This document shows, piece by piece, positions 49,901-62,120 of a stretch of DNA of 64,000 nt. The position numbers and the translations under genes were made by a program. The stretch is from Marsupella aquatica (lineage: Eukaryota > Marchantiophyta), in assembly GCA_973895155.1 (NCBI GenBank), contig OZ316892.1:14446001-14510000 (forward strand), read 5' to 3'. The first letter of the stretch is position 1, and every line of letters begins with the position of its first letter. The notes beneath the pieces are model-generated. The model was not told where the DNA came from, did not search any database, and saw only the letters and a program-made list of their open reading frames with translations.

Positions 49901-52043
49901 GTCTCCCCTCCCTCTCAGGATTAGCGCTTCTAATCCTCATGTCGGTCCGAACCATAGAAAGGTGTCACCCGAGTCATTCAACCATTCTGCTCGAGTCCAT
50001 CCAAACGTCGCAAGTCCAAGCGGACATCACAACCGACCCGCCAGTCCATCCGGGCTTTATTATTATCAAAGTACCGCTCGCGCGTGACGCAAATAAAATG
50101 GGGGAAAAATGATTTAAAAAAAGGAGGAAAAGGAGCAAAGGAAAAGGCGGGGAAATGCGTGCAAACACCGATCAAATTTCGAGTTGACTTGACTGCTCTG
50201 CGGCAACGGCTATTCTCTGCGAAGCAATGCGCAACGCGGTGTTCTGCGCAGCACGGCCGACCGAAACCATCGCTCTCACAGGGGACGGCGATGTGATTCG
50301 CTCCACATGCATTTGGGATATGGTGCTAGGACGTTGATCAGCTGTCTGGCAGCTACGACCCATGCGCTTCCTCGGCCCGCTCGTGTTGATTTGCGTTTTA
50401 GTGTGAAGAAAATGGTCCACAAAGAAGAAGCGGGGCGAGAGGTTCCCTCTGCATAGTTGTGGCTTGTATCGATTCTTGCGGTGTCGTCCGTGAACTGGAC
50501 GCACTCCTGATGATAACCTTGCTTTCAAATGTGAGTTCTCTCTTGGCTGGTACACTTTGAATGACCTGTTGAATTCGGGGGTCGTTTCGTGCTCACCGGT
50601 TGTGTCGCTGTGGTCGAACGCAAGGGACATTCCATAGTGCGACTCGTACGACTTGATTCTCTGGTCTGTTTTGCTGTAATTTTGAATTTTCAGTAATGAG
50701 AGCCAGCGGTGCCAAGTCGTTATTGACCTCAGCGCATGGATACCGAGAAGCGATTCGAGGGCAGACTACGAGGCATTCATGTCTTTTATTCATCTAAATT
50801 GAGTTTTTCGATGAGTTGGAGGAGATGCGCATTCAATGCAGCCCTTAAATGGAGGCGGGAGAAAAATGGCTTTCATGCCTACCCAGCGATCTTTATACTT
50901 GCCTTAGCTCGGTTGATATTTTCCCATGACTAAGCATATTTTGCAGCACACTTCTTCCGACGATGTGCGCATCAAGGGAACTTGCTAATCAGTGACACTC
51001 TAAGAACTTCCACTTCGTTGCGAAAATCTCAAGATGTTCGAATTGTGCTGACGAAGTTTAACTTGCTGTTGTATTGAATATTGCAGTTGAAGTGCCTTTG
51101 GTGAAGCAGAGCTGTTTCCGGATCATAGGAAACATGAGAACGACTGTTGTGCCGGTATGTGTGCCATCATATTTCGAAGAGCTCTTGCTTTCCGGGTAAC
51201 GAATGTGGATTACGAGGGTTCTGGCAACAACGTGGATCATAAAATGTCGATTCGGCCGTATGGAGACGGGCAAAAGTTGGACATGAACATGCTGGATTTA
51301 AATGACTTTATTTGTTCACCTCAACTTCAGACGATAGAAATCCTCAGCCATTGGAGTACATCTCTCAATTGTTACCCACGGTTGTGAGCGAATTAAACTT
51401 TGGCGAAGCAGCGGGAGGGAACTGTTTCAAGGTGTGTTTCCAGCTTTTGGTAACCCAATTTGTTTGCCACAAAGAGATCCTCGCCGTGCTTACAAACTTT
51501 GTCTAGGTCAATGGGCTTCATTAATTCTTTGAGTGGATTGACGGGGGCTAGGAGTCTTTGTCTTAGAAACGATTGACTGGTTCCCGTGACCTTGTTTCGT
51601 TTCAGTGTGCGCTAGTTCTCGTTCGAGCTCCCATGAAGTGTTTTCTTAGTTCTTCATGGAGTATGGATCTCCTCAGCCCAGACTTGCGATCTAACGTTTG
51701 GTTCTGTACGGCTGGCGTCCAGGCTGACTGGCCATGCATGTGGTGATCAGTTCCTTTTTCTGCGATTGCAAGCATATGGGCAACAGGGTTCGATCGGACT
51801 TAATCTTGTCCAATTGTTATCCAATAAGTGAGTTATTCCTTCCTCGAGGGCCTGAGGAACAAGACAGTCGTCCTCTGACTGGACCTGCAACGGAGAGGTT
51901 CCTTCTCAGAAAGTAATTTGATACGAGCTGTTCGGTGGAGATTGACGGTTCTCAGACCGTAAACATTGTCAAGTGCCCCGTGGTCGCCATTGCCAAACTT
52001 GCTGTCCGGTGCTTCGAATTCTTTTGCGGGAGAGCCAAGAAGT
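49901..52043. other. Upstream region of the SLAWD-motif gene
   Basis: Probably holds the promoter and a possibly intron-bearing 5' UTR of the gene starting at 52044. Open frames at 50084-50296, 50172-50630 (-), 51157-51387 and 51966-52157 have no recognised motif. No repeat was seen. Confidence 0.4.
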
Positions 52044-55000
52044 ATGGAGAGAGTTGATGGCAAAATGCTTGCTGAAGAGTCCAATGCATTGCATACTGTC
52101 TCAAGGACCGATACGCAAACGCTTCAAGGTATTTTCGGCTCTGGAGTTGAATTTTAGTCATTCGTTTGCTCTGCTTTAACAATTCCATTTCGTTCGGCTG
52201 CCATTCGTATCATTATGTTATTCGTCTCGTGCAATAAAGTCAAGTATCTCATTATGGAATCTTTGAGGCAGGCGCGCGACAAGGGCTGGAGCATGACAGT
52301 AACCGTAATGGGATGATTAGCGAAATGTCGGAGGACCCGAGTGGAGCTGAAAGAGTTGTCAGGGGCTCACACTCTCAGTCAGGGAACAGAAAGAGGTCAG
52401 CAAGAGCTTCAAGGAATCTCCGCAAAAGTCTTGCCTGGGACAAGGCTTTTTTAACGGACGAAGGTGCGCTTTGACCTCTTAGCAAACCCTTTGTTGCCAT
52501 CGAATATGATCAACTCCCTCGCTTGCCATGAAGTCCTCAATCCTTCCGAAAGTGGGTTTTTGTCTCAATGTTCTTGCCCTTTGATCCTTTCTTCTAGCTC
52601 GTTCACCAGTTTGCTGTGGTACGTGCCCGCGCACAGGAGTCCTTGATGTTGACGAGCTGCCACTGATAACCAAGGCTCCAAGGAAGCCACTGCAGTTGCA
52701 GCCGCTTAACATTCCAGAGATCCTGGGAAAATTTTCTCCAGCCCCTCGTGAGAACCATAATTCCAACGCCAGAGCAGCAGATCGCGGGGAGATGATCGCT
52801 TCCAGTCCTGTACAAAGTTCACCTCAATTCGAGTCCGTTTCAAGCGGGGAGATTACCGCCACCAGACCTGTACAAAGTTCAGCTCAATTCGAGTCCCTTT
52901 CAAGCGGTGAGACTACCAAATGCACCTGTCTCAGTGGATCTTGACCTATGCAATGCTATTCTATGTCTTGAGAGTTTTCCTGAATAACAGGTTTTCTTCC
53001 TATATACAAATCCCTATGATGGCCAAGTGCAATGTATCGCAAGTAATTGCCAGCCAAATCCTCTCGACAAAGATGGAGTTCTCACTTAAGTTCTGCGAGA
53101 CACAGGGATTAAAAGCACTTTCTATGGATACTGCAGGGTCGCCAAATTCCAAAACCTTTGATACTACGTTATCCAAGGGCAGTTCTCTGGTCGTTGCACC
53201 TTCGAATTCGGTAAGGGAAAACAAAACCCTGGTAGTATGATTTGAAGCCTTCTACAGGAGATTTCGAATTCCCTATGGCTAAAACTTAGGGCATATTTTT
53301 TCACTCTACCAACTTTCGCTGGTAAACATTTGATGGCACATTATGTCCTTTGTACGTGGATGATTTCTCAGGACACTATAACAAGCAAGGTGGACAGTAA
53401 AAGTTCTGCACCTGTTGTTCAAATCGTCAAGGCTGATGCGCTGAAGGCTACACGGTTACGACTGCCGAGCTCATTCACATATCCTCGTACCCGTAATATC
53501 TTCAGTAGAAAAATACGAGGTAAATAGAGACATGCTTTGATTCGTCAATTTGTTCATAAGATCTTCAGTTTTGGTTCCTTGACTCGTCTAAAACACTGGC
53601 AAAAGAGGAAAGAGTGATATGGTACCCAAACCTGTTAGCGTTTCTCAAAGCAATTTTTTAAGAAGATGCAAGTCAACTTCTTCGATCCTCAGCCCCTCTT
53701 CAGCCAGCGCAGCCTTTTCGAAGAAGGTCTCGTCAGTGTCCAAGAAAGTGAAGGATACTTTGGGAAAAGTGTTGCCAGGTACATTTAAGGAATATAGCAA
53801 CCGAATTTATTTCAATTTTACACATTTTCCGTATCCGTCATCTATCAGTGATAAATTGTACTGCAATGTGTCACCTTTACTGAGATGCTAGAAGTTGGCG
53901 TCACGAAGACCTCTATTTCCTCGCTGAACGGTTGTCAGTCAGTTCTTGTTTTACCTTCTAAGGGATTCGCGCTCTATTTTCCGTTCTCTGACCGTCTTCG
54001 TTGGAACAATTGTATCAAAGGGAGTCTTGCTGCATCAGCCAAAAATTTCAAAGTAAAGGAAGACCGGGGTTTTCGTCAAGGTCAAGCCGCCAAGCCTACA
54101 CAGACCCTGACGAGTCACAGACATGATCCGACCGAAGACGATGTCAACAGCACGAGGCCGGCATCAATTGCAACCTCCAAATCTAGTAAGAAAAAGGATG
54201 CAAAAGTGGACGCAAACAACCAGGAATTGATCTCAACAGAGCAATTGGGAAAAGGCACTATATTTCCAGGTTTGACGGGCTCTTCGAAAGGGTCGGTTGC
54301 TGGGACTTCATCCAAGAAAGGCAGTGATAATCAATCGTTTTACTCTACCCAGGTCAACCCAGTGATTTCCAGAAAGAAGTCAGGGCCTGACGGTTCACAA
54401 TCCCGACCTGTTGAGAACGCCAATCACTTGAATTCTGCTCCAAGTAGTAAAGGAGCGTCCTCTAGTCTGCGTTTACCGTCACCAAAGATTGGCTTCTTTG
54501 ATACGGTTTGCACTCATTTCCTTGGCACTCACTGGTGTTCTAGCTGTGGGCAGATCTGTGGTTTGGTGATTTGGTTTTCTGTTTCCAGCATCATTTTAGG
54601 TTTCTACCCTTTTGACATTATGGGAAAAGACCGTTTGCACGTAGTAATTGGAGTGTTCCTTGAATTCCTGTGCAGCCAAGGTCCGCATCTGGAGAACATG
54701 CTACCACCTTGCCGGAAAGAGTTCTAGGGTCTGCTTTAGACACCTCAAATTCTAAGAATTCAAGAAAAGGTCTTCCCCCTAGACCCAAGCATGGATTACC
54801 ATCTGCCCGTGCACAGAAACCTGGCTGTGATGGTAGCCTTGCCAAAGTTTCTAGCAAACTTGTCAGTTCTGGCATTCCCTCTGCACCACATCTCAGGCCC
54901 TTCGGCAAGTCTGCGGAAGGTCTCACTCATTCAGCATCTGCTCCAACTTCACCACACAGGATTAAGCACGGGATCCGTTCTTCATCATCTCATCCTGTGA

Positions 55001-56957
55001 CTGGTCGCCGATTATCTCCTCTAGTAAACTCCGACCAATCTCACAGCTGTGTCTCTGAACTGAGAACTCGAACTTTACGGAATGCAGCCTCCGGAGCTGT
55101 TCAAAATTTGAGAATTGAATCAAGGGACTGGGAACCTGGTCCGTGGCTCAATCCTATGGGATCGGAGGAAGTCGACGCTCTACCACAAGTGATGGGGAAA
55201 CCTACTGGACGTTCTTCAACAGGTTACAAACATAATTCTAAATTTGGGGACTTACCCGGAGATGAAAGTCCCAGCAAACTGGCCAATTCATCAGTAAGTA
55301 GCACCAAGTCCCCCACAGAGCAATCTCTGTCAGGTTCGCTTCCATGTGTAGTTAAGGATAGCACGGGAGTGAATGAAAATGCATTCTGCAGAGAAAAAGA
55401 AGGCACTACTCACATTGTCAGTGGTCAACTGACTGTCTCCGCCAGCATTGAGCCTGTGGTTGACAGTGTGTGTCACAAACTGCCAACGGCTCCGCTAGAC
55501 GGGACATTGTGCCCGGGGTTTGATATAGCCAGCAGTGCGCGCGCCCCAGAATTTGAATCATGCCTTGTGACGGAAATATTCGATAAGCCTACTGGTGATC
55601 CTGTCAGAGAAAATGTTGTTGGGTCTGGGGAAGACAATGCAGGCATGGCGAACTCGGACTCTGGAAGAAGTTTGGGTCCTCATTTAAGACTCGAGAATGG
55701 TCACGAGATAGAAGATGCAAACAAGGTTTATGAAGTGGAGAGTTCAGTACACCTTGGTATATCTTGTTGTGCAAAGGGCAAACTTATCCTTGAGGATTCT
55801 CCGAAGCCCACTACTTCTGGCAATATAGAGCTGTCAGGGAACATTCGAAAAATCGAAGACAGCAAAATGATGTCCAGCGGAAAGTTTGCCACTGAAGAAC
55901 AGGCTCAGAAGTTGAGTATTTCCCCAGCAAAACATCCTGAGGAGTATACTGCTAGAAATAAATACAGTGCGTTTGATAGTCCTTCAACGTGGTCAGATTG
56001 GTCTGTTCTTGGTGCTTCGAACAAAGTATCGTCTCAATCATCACTGGGCCAGGAGCACACTCCACCAAGTACTCCGAGTTTTAAAAAACTCTCATGCACA
56101 AGGACTCTGACTGCAGAGAATACCCCAAAGAATACTCCGGAGAGTTATGTTAGAAGCTCATCTCCTCCTTCTGCATCAGATGCCCAAAGTAGCAAACATC
56201 CACTTGCTGTGAACGCAGGTTTAATGAATGGTATCAGCAAGCGGATGTCTCTGACTGCTTCTGGTAAGGAAAGAAACTTGCAAATTGATTCTGAACAGTC
56301 TGCCTCCGAGTCGACGTCTGGTCAGGAAAATAAGAGATGTCTAGATGGCCAGTTTGGGGGCACACAGCTTCATAAGCCCAAACAAAGAAAATCGAATTCC
56401 AGTCATAGATTGGACCAATCAGAAGCATACGAAGACCTATTTTCTGAGGAGAGATTGCGCGCTTTGGAGGCTGCAGGACAGGTGAGTTGTTCATATGCGA
56501 GCTGACCGCTCTGTGAACGACAATTTTTTTTTTTATTGTGGATTAGTCCTAATTTTCGATGGCATTGATTTTAGCTAATTCTACAGTATCGTTGGTGTAT
56601 TTAGAAAACTCTCTCATGGCCTCAATTGATTTCTTTATTGGATCCTCCGTTCAGGAAAGCCTTCAAAAGAAGTCCGGAGCAGTGCAGCATTCTCCACCGA
56701 ACAAGACCAGCCCTAATAGAAATCCCTGGTCTCCGGTATGTTGCATATGTATAGTCACGTCGCACTGAAGTTTTTGAAGTCCATCAGGACTGTCTTTTCA
56801 TTGGATATTCACTGAATCTGTTCCAACTCCTCCATGTTACGTGACAAAGGCAAGCAGTAAGCCCGTGCTTCATGATCTGCAGGTAAAGAAGGGTGGCCAG
56901 CAGCTCGGCCCATTTGACTGCACAAAGAAGTATACGAACGCATGCACGGGGCAGTAA
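52044..56957 (+). CDS. Plant-specific Ser-rich protein with SLAWD / GFFD / GPFDCTK motifs
   Basis: Ten-exon model: 52044-52128, 52272-52463, 52637-52906, 53137-53210, 53372-53519, 53608-53778, 54021-54505, 54676-56481, 56655-56735, 56883-56957. GT-AG introns, phases agree, 3387 nt, 1128 aa. Exon 7 could start at 54039 instead without changing frame. The protein is long, basic and Ser/Pro/Lys-rich with little predicted globular structure. Recognisable motifs are KSLAWDKAFLTDEGVLDVDE spanning exons 2-3 (about residues 80-99), LRLPSPKIGFFD (about 463-474), NPWSPVKKGG and a C-terminal GPFDCTK. I recall these from plant-only proteins, some described as GTSE1-like or basic proline-rich microtubule-associated, but cannot confirm membership. 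Exon 3 holds an in-frame 2 x 20 aa repeat. Exon 8 (1.8 kb) carries most of the disordered region. The first exon is the least certain. Confidence 0.8.
52786..52905 (+). repeat. In-frame 60 bp tandem duplication within exon 3
   Basis: Two 60 bp units at 52786-52845 and 52846-52905 encode 20 aa repeats of the form GE-x(5)-PVQSSxQFESxSS. The second abuts the proposed splice donor at 52906/52907, so the unit is bounded by the exon end. Confidence 0.9.
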
Positions 56958-57705
56958 CGATGCAAGTCTACCCCTAAACGAAGTACTTGCCGTCTTAGTA
57001 TTGCCGTCCCTGTGTCAAACTCTTAAATTCGATCGAGGCTGCAGTCAACTTCGCTCCTGTCTTTTACAACCATTTATTGCATTAGTATATAATGTTTTGA
57101 AACTGTGTTCAGTACTGTTCGTAATGCAATTTAGGAAGTTCGAGTCGTAGAGCTGATCACCTTCCGAATAGTGGCAGTAGCTTTGTTTCTAATGTAGCAC
57201 TTTCGTTTCTTCTACGGTGTTCATTGGAGGGCACATACATGCCGCATACACGACAAAGACCACAAGGACTACACGTAGCTTCACCCACCTCGCGTATGTG
57301 TACATATTTGTATCTGGCACCTTGGCGACGTGGCCTTCCATAGTCAGTCTACTTCGCTGTGGTAAGTCTAATCGCTTGTCGAAAGACGAAGATTCCTGAC
57401 TCTGAGCACACTACACGCCCAACTAGAACGATGGGTTCCTCAGAAAGCTGATTAAGTTCGGTCATGGCTTCGGACGGCACTTGGGAAGCAATCCAGGACT
57501 GAGTAAGCAGTAGTGAATAGTGACTACAAGCACTGGGTAAACAGTAGTGAATAATGACTAGGCATTTGATCCACGCACCGTGCGCGTTCTGCCAGGTGTG
57601 ACATGAACCGCATCACCGGCTGGGCATTACCCCATTGCCAATCTTGTGGGTTGACGACGTATTGATGTGAATTTTGAAGCGAAGACAATGACATCAAATG
57701 TCTTC

Positions 57706-57806
57706 TGTTTTGTAAATTCATATGCAAGTGGGAAAACATTTTATTCCACAATCTTCTCTTTTGTAAATTCATATGCAAGTGGGAAAACATTTCATTCCAC
57801 AATCTT
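57706..57806. repeat. 51 bp tandem duplication
   Basis: Two copies of a unit containing TATGCAAGTGGGAAAACATT start their shared block at 57721 and 57772, ending CATTCCACAATCTT. Confidence 0.9.
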
Positions 57807-59242
57807 GGTATGTTGCTTGCAGTTCAATAATTTTTCTCAAGGTCTCCACAAGGTTCACATGGTGTTTCATGGCCCACTTTGAAGCTGAGGCATGCCTAAA
57901 TGATATTTCAATGCAATGGTGCACAAGGGAGGCATCCTGTGAAAGCAGACGGGCATTGCCCCGGGGTCAATGGGGAGTTGCTTGGATTAATGGAGTCTGG
58001 CCCTCAAGTATTCAAATGCACAAAAAAGAAAAGAAAAGTATTCAAATGCACCTTTTTGTGACAAAAGTGTTTGTTGCAATGAGTGCAATTCACCCAGTAC
58101 AAGCCCTTCTAGTCTTCAATTCATTCAGTCGATGAATATACCAAATTAATATAAATAATTAGTGGGTAACCTTTAACCAAAGCTTAGCTAAATCAACCCT
58201 TTTTTTTTCCTCCTCGTGGGCTCTACAAACCTCTTACCCATTTTTTTTTCTGGATTTCCTCCCGCAATCCCAACTCACTTTTTCCTTTGAATTTTATTTC
58301 ATTTCCCCTTTGAATCCAAACTCATTTTTTCATTTTTTTGTTTTCTTTTTCTTTCCCTTCAATCTTTCATGAATTGTTCGATACGGATCATTAGAAAGTT
58401 TCGGGAAATGAAATTTTCTTCTAATTTCTCTTGTAAGTTACAGGTACGCAAACCTGGATGCACTAAAAAAAAATGTCAGCCCAAACAGACTTGAGACTAC
58501 AAAATAGTGACTAAAACCCTCTTTTGATGCATCTTGGGGGGTCTTAGGATGCTGACATACCCCAATAACATAGAAACAACATAGAAAATCTCAAAAAAAT
58601 AATTTGCTATTTTTTCCAGTTTAAAGTGCATATCTTCAACTGGGTTATTTATCACGATCTGATTGCATTTGTGGATGTAAGAACTCAGACCGTATGCACC
58701 CTTTCTTGTCATTGTTGTGCTCTTTGTGATCGTTGTTCATCCTTTTATAGCTAATGATTGATTGAATGCGTCAGGCGAATGAAATTTAACATTGGAGTTA
58801 CACGTTGGTTTTTAAGTAAATGAGTTAACTATAAAGAAATTATATATTATAATCCAAAAATAACTAAAATGGTTACAATTGTCTACGTTTTACCACTGGC
58901 TCCTTTGTTATTTAGGATTTAACTTTCTATATTTTGGACTAGAAACGGTTCACACATGTATCTGTTTTTGCCAGAGTTGCCCCAAACATAATTTACGGAA
59001 AGTACAAACATGCACACTTGTCCTTAGGGCAGATATTGATGAAGTGAATGAATGATGTGCCAAGAATTTTGCAAGGAACTTGTGATGAGGGTACATTAAC
59101 AGAATTTTAAAATAAAGGGGGTATCTCTGAATTTCTTATGTGTAAAGAGAACAAGAGGGAGCCCTCATAGAGAAAATCAAAACTTATAGAACCGCTAAAA
59201 AGTAATTAGAGTTGTGTGAGGTCAAGTGATTTCTCCATTATA

Positions 59243-59264
59243 GCATGTTCATCATGGAACATGC
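59243..59264. repeat. 22 bp palindrome, copy 1
   Basis: GCATGTTC, a 6 bp loop ATCATG, then GAACATGC. The identical 22 bp recur at 60582-60603 with some matching flank. Confidence 0.85.
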
Positions 59265-59755
59265 TTAGGTTTTTGTTTGTAATGATCCACTAATAACTTT
59301 TGCAGTAGCTTATACACTAGTTGTCTAAGGAAAAAGGCCATGAAAAATATAGAAATAGTTAATGTGACCTGAAAAAAGTACGTCCTAGAGTGAGTGGAGT
59401 AAAGAGAACGCGCTCACCACACTTGAATTTAAGAAATGTGTACTATCATTATGGAACCTAGTATTTGTGTAGTATACACTGTATAAGGTACTAACATAGA
59501 ATGTGTGTATGTCAATATCAAGACTTTTGAGTAACGTTTGTCAATTTTCCATAATATAGTGGTTAAGACATTTGAGTCTGACTGAATCATTTGCTCACGT
59601 GTTGTGTGTGAGGGGTATTGTGTGTGTTGATAGGAGAGCCATTGTAGAATAGGCGGCCCTTTAAACTGGGAGTGAAAGCTGCCTTTACTAAAAAAATTAG
59701 AGGGGCATTACATAATTTCAAACTCACAGAACATAGAAAAGGATGAGCCCCAAAA

Positions 59756-60100
59756 TGTTAGGATTTAATCTTAGGTCTAGAGTTATGATTGTACCGTAGT
59801 TAAGCCTAACTTTAGTCACAGACTTGGTTAGGTTAATCATGTTGTGCACACTCTATAACCAAACGATGTTTGCTTGGAGAGTGGGAACTCAGGCTCATTG
59901 TTACGGAGCTAGTTGAGAGATAGAGAAAGCTTGCGCTGTGGATGCTTAGTATGGCCGGTCGGCCTAAAGTGCAGTAAAGCTCATGTGTGTTCCTGTGGAC
60001 GTAGCCTCATGTGGAAGTGAACCACGTATCTCTTTGTGTCAACTCTTGTGCGTTGGATGGTTGATGGGCTTGCCGTTGTGATTGTTGTCTATGCTCAACA
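59756..60100 (+). mobile_element. Solo LTR, copy 2, perfect target duplication
   Basis: A 345 bp sequence from TGTTAG to CTCAACA, flanked on both sides by CAAAA (59751-59755 and 60101-60105), a perfect 5 bp target-site duplication. It is homologous along its length to 42720-43063, most strongly in the right half (from GGCTCATTGTTACGGAGCTA on). No internal domain remains, so this is a solo LTR. Divergence between the copies shows they are independent insertions. Confidence 0.93.
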
Positions 60101-60105
60101 CAAAA

Positions 60106-61714
60106 GACACATTGCAACTTTGATAGTGTCAAGAAAATTAGCACTTGAGCAGGTCAGGCGATGAGTGCCATAAAACAGTGTCAATAATGTAATTATTATT
60201 AGAGAAAACTTTTCACAATTCCCTATCCAATGCTGGACTGTACATTCTGTCCATAAAAGCACCAAAACTTAGGAAGAGAAATGCAAGAAATTATAGTTTT
60301 CTCCACCCTGAGTTCAGGCCAAAATTAAGGCTGAGAAATGTTTAAAGGTCTAGGACTCACAGGTTACAAAGTAGGGGGGCTCAAGATGTGAGGAGTCCAA
60401 TGTGTGAGACCTGACAACACATGAGAAAACTAGTCAGCAATTTCCCATGCACTTATGGATAGCCATGCACATTTGAAGAAGTGTATCAAGCATATCTGGT
60501 GCACTTGTAGCATAGTGCAGACCGTAAATAAGTGCAGGTTTTAGCTTTCAGGGTGTCTACCTTCCCGGGAGCTTCCATATAGCATGTTCATCATGGAACA
60601 TGCCTTGTTTTTTTTGTCTTGTAGTGATGTATAATTCATTTGATTTATTTTATGATAAAATAAATAGGTACATGTAAAATATATGCCAAAAACTCACTTA
60701 ATTAAGAGTGAGTGACATAGTACACATGCAAAGAAAAGTACATTATGACCAAACAAACACAAAGGTACTAAAGAGTTGTGTACATATAGTACAAATTTTC
60801 ACTTCCTTCTAGGTAATGACAATTAACTCAATTCAAATCATAAATTTTGTACAAAAAACCAAGTCAGAGACTAACTTGGTACACCTCATGTGCACATTGT
60901 TCAAACTCTTTCTCTCATGAAAAAAATCATAATTCACTGAGTGTTTGAAAAGGAAAGATTAAACATTTATGAGGGGAGCAAACTATATTAAAAGGGGTTC
61001 AAAAATTAATTCACAAGCAAATTAATACAATGATTCACCTAGTTAAGGCACATTAAAATCAAAATATTAAACACAAAATCTGAATAAGACAAGATAGGAA
61101 AGTTGGACTCACCATATAACATGTTCATAAGTGCAGGTTTTAGCTTCCCGGGTGTCTACTGTAGCTTCAGGGGAGCTTGCACTTCGACATGTAAACTGTA
61201 TTTGACGTATTAGAAGCCTACCTTGCCTTACATTGTCCATGCCACCTCATCATAAGTATTGGCGTGTAGAGTTTACTCAATTATTACTAATATCCCAATA
61301 ATTCGACATCAAAATGTGACAATATACCATGTCCTATGTCACTCAATACCATGATAAATACAATTATTATCTTTAAATCATCCAGTGTTATTCATAGTAG
61401 ATTGTATATTTTCACATTTTGTGTGCAATCACGGTGCCACTTATTGCTATCCTCATTACAATACTGTACTTACCTGGTTTTATGTTTGGGTAGTGGTAAT
61501 TGCACATCAAAAGAGAGCAATGGGATACACGAAAGGAACAACACCCAACACGTCAAAAAGCAGCCATCGGAACAACACCCTGCACATCTAAAAGCAGCAA
61601 TGGGATAAGTAGAAGGAACAACACTAGGTGACACAAAAAGAACACTGGGATTGTTTATCATGGTATACAAAATTGTTTAAACCTTTCTGAACTTGCCATA
61701 GACCACAGAACAAA
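60106..61714. other. Intergenic, AT-rich
   Basis: No supported gene. It holds the second 22 bp palindrome (60582-60603) and a repeated AAGTGCAGGTTTTAGCTT block at about 60530 and 61131. Frames at 61336-61608 have no motif. Confidence 0.45.
60582..60603. repeat. 22 bp palindrome, copy 2
   Basis: Identical to 59243-59264; both are preceded by CCAT-(T)ATA and sit in AT-rich DNA. Confidence 0.85.
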
Positions 61715-61726
61715 AACTTACAAGGT

Positions 61727-62098
61727 CTGAAACAACTGGCTTGGTTAGTTGTCCAGGGGATTCCCTTAGAACCTAGAGGTCCCAAACTCAATCCCCCCAC
61801 CACATGCAAGGGTTGCAAAGGGTGCGTGTGTGTGTTGGGAGTTCTGGTTTCTCCTTATCAGCCCCTGGCTACTCTGCTTTGGAGCTCTGGTTCAACCCTC
61901 TATCCCTCCAGGTCTGGGTCCCTTTCCTATCTGTATGACCCCCTTGTGGGCCTCCTGATCTGGGTCCTTTTCTGATCCCTCGGTATGATCCCCTTGTGGG
62001 CCTCCTGATCTGGGTCCTTTTCTGATCCCTGGGTATGATCCCCTTGTGGGCTACCCTTCAGATGCTCCAGAGTTGGATGGGTGAGCTCTCTGTTTCAC
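61727..62098 (+). mobile_element. tRNA-derived SINE, copy 3, with 12 bp target duplication
   Basis: Plus-strand copy of the family seen at 19036 and 49569. An A-box-like CTTGGTTAGTTGTCCAGGGG and B-box-like GGTCCCAAACTCAATCC lead into the shared CACATGCAAGGGTT and CAGCCCCTGGCT blocks. It is flanked by AACTTACAAGGT at 61715-61726 and 62099-62110, a perfect 12 bp target-site duplication. It has lost the poly(A) tail and has gained an internal 50 bp tandem expansion (61931-62050). Confidence 0.85.
61931..62050. repeat. 50 bp tandem expansion inside the SINE
   Basis: Units starting at 61931, 61981 and 62031 share GTATGA(C/T)CCCCTTGTGGGC and CTGATCTGGGTCCTTTTCTG; the third is partial. Confidence 0.9.
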
Positions 62099-62120
62099 AA
62101 CTTACAAGGTAGGGGCTACC

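Larger units (their letters stand above)
56958..59755. other. Intergenic downstream of the SLAWD-motif gene
   Basis: The left end is the probable 3' UTR. A tandem duplication with 51 bp period lies at about 57706-57806 (block AAATTCATATGCAAGTGGGA). The rest is AT-rich with no supported gene; frames at 56893-57150 and 57773-58135 are unremarkable. Confidence 0.45.

Noticed and set aside
51934-52043. An extra upstream exon reading TVNIVKCPVVAIAKLAVRCF
   Set aside because: It is attractive as protein but is not in phase with the 52044 start without a further intron, and no good donor or acceptor joins it.
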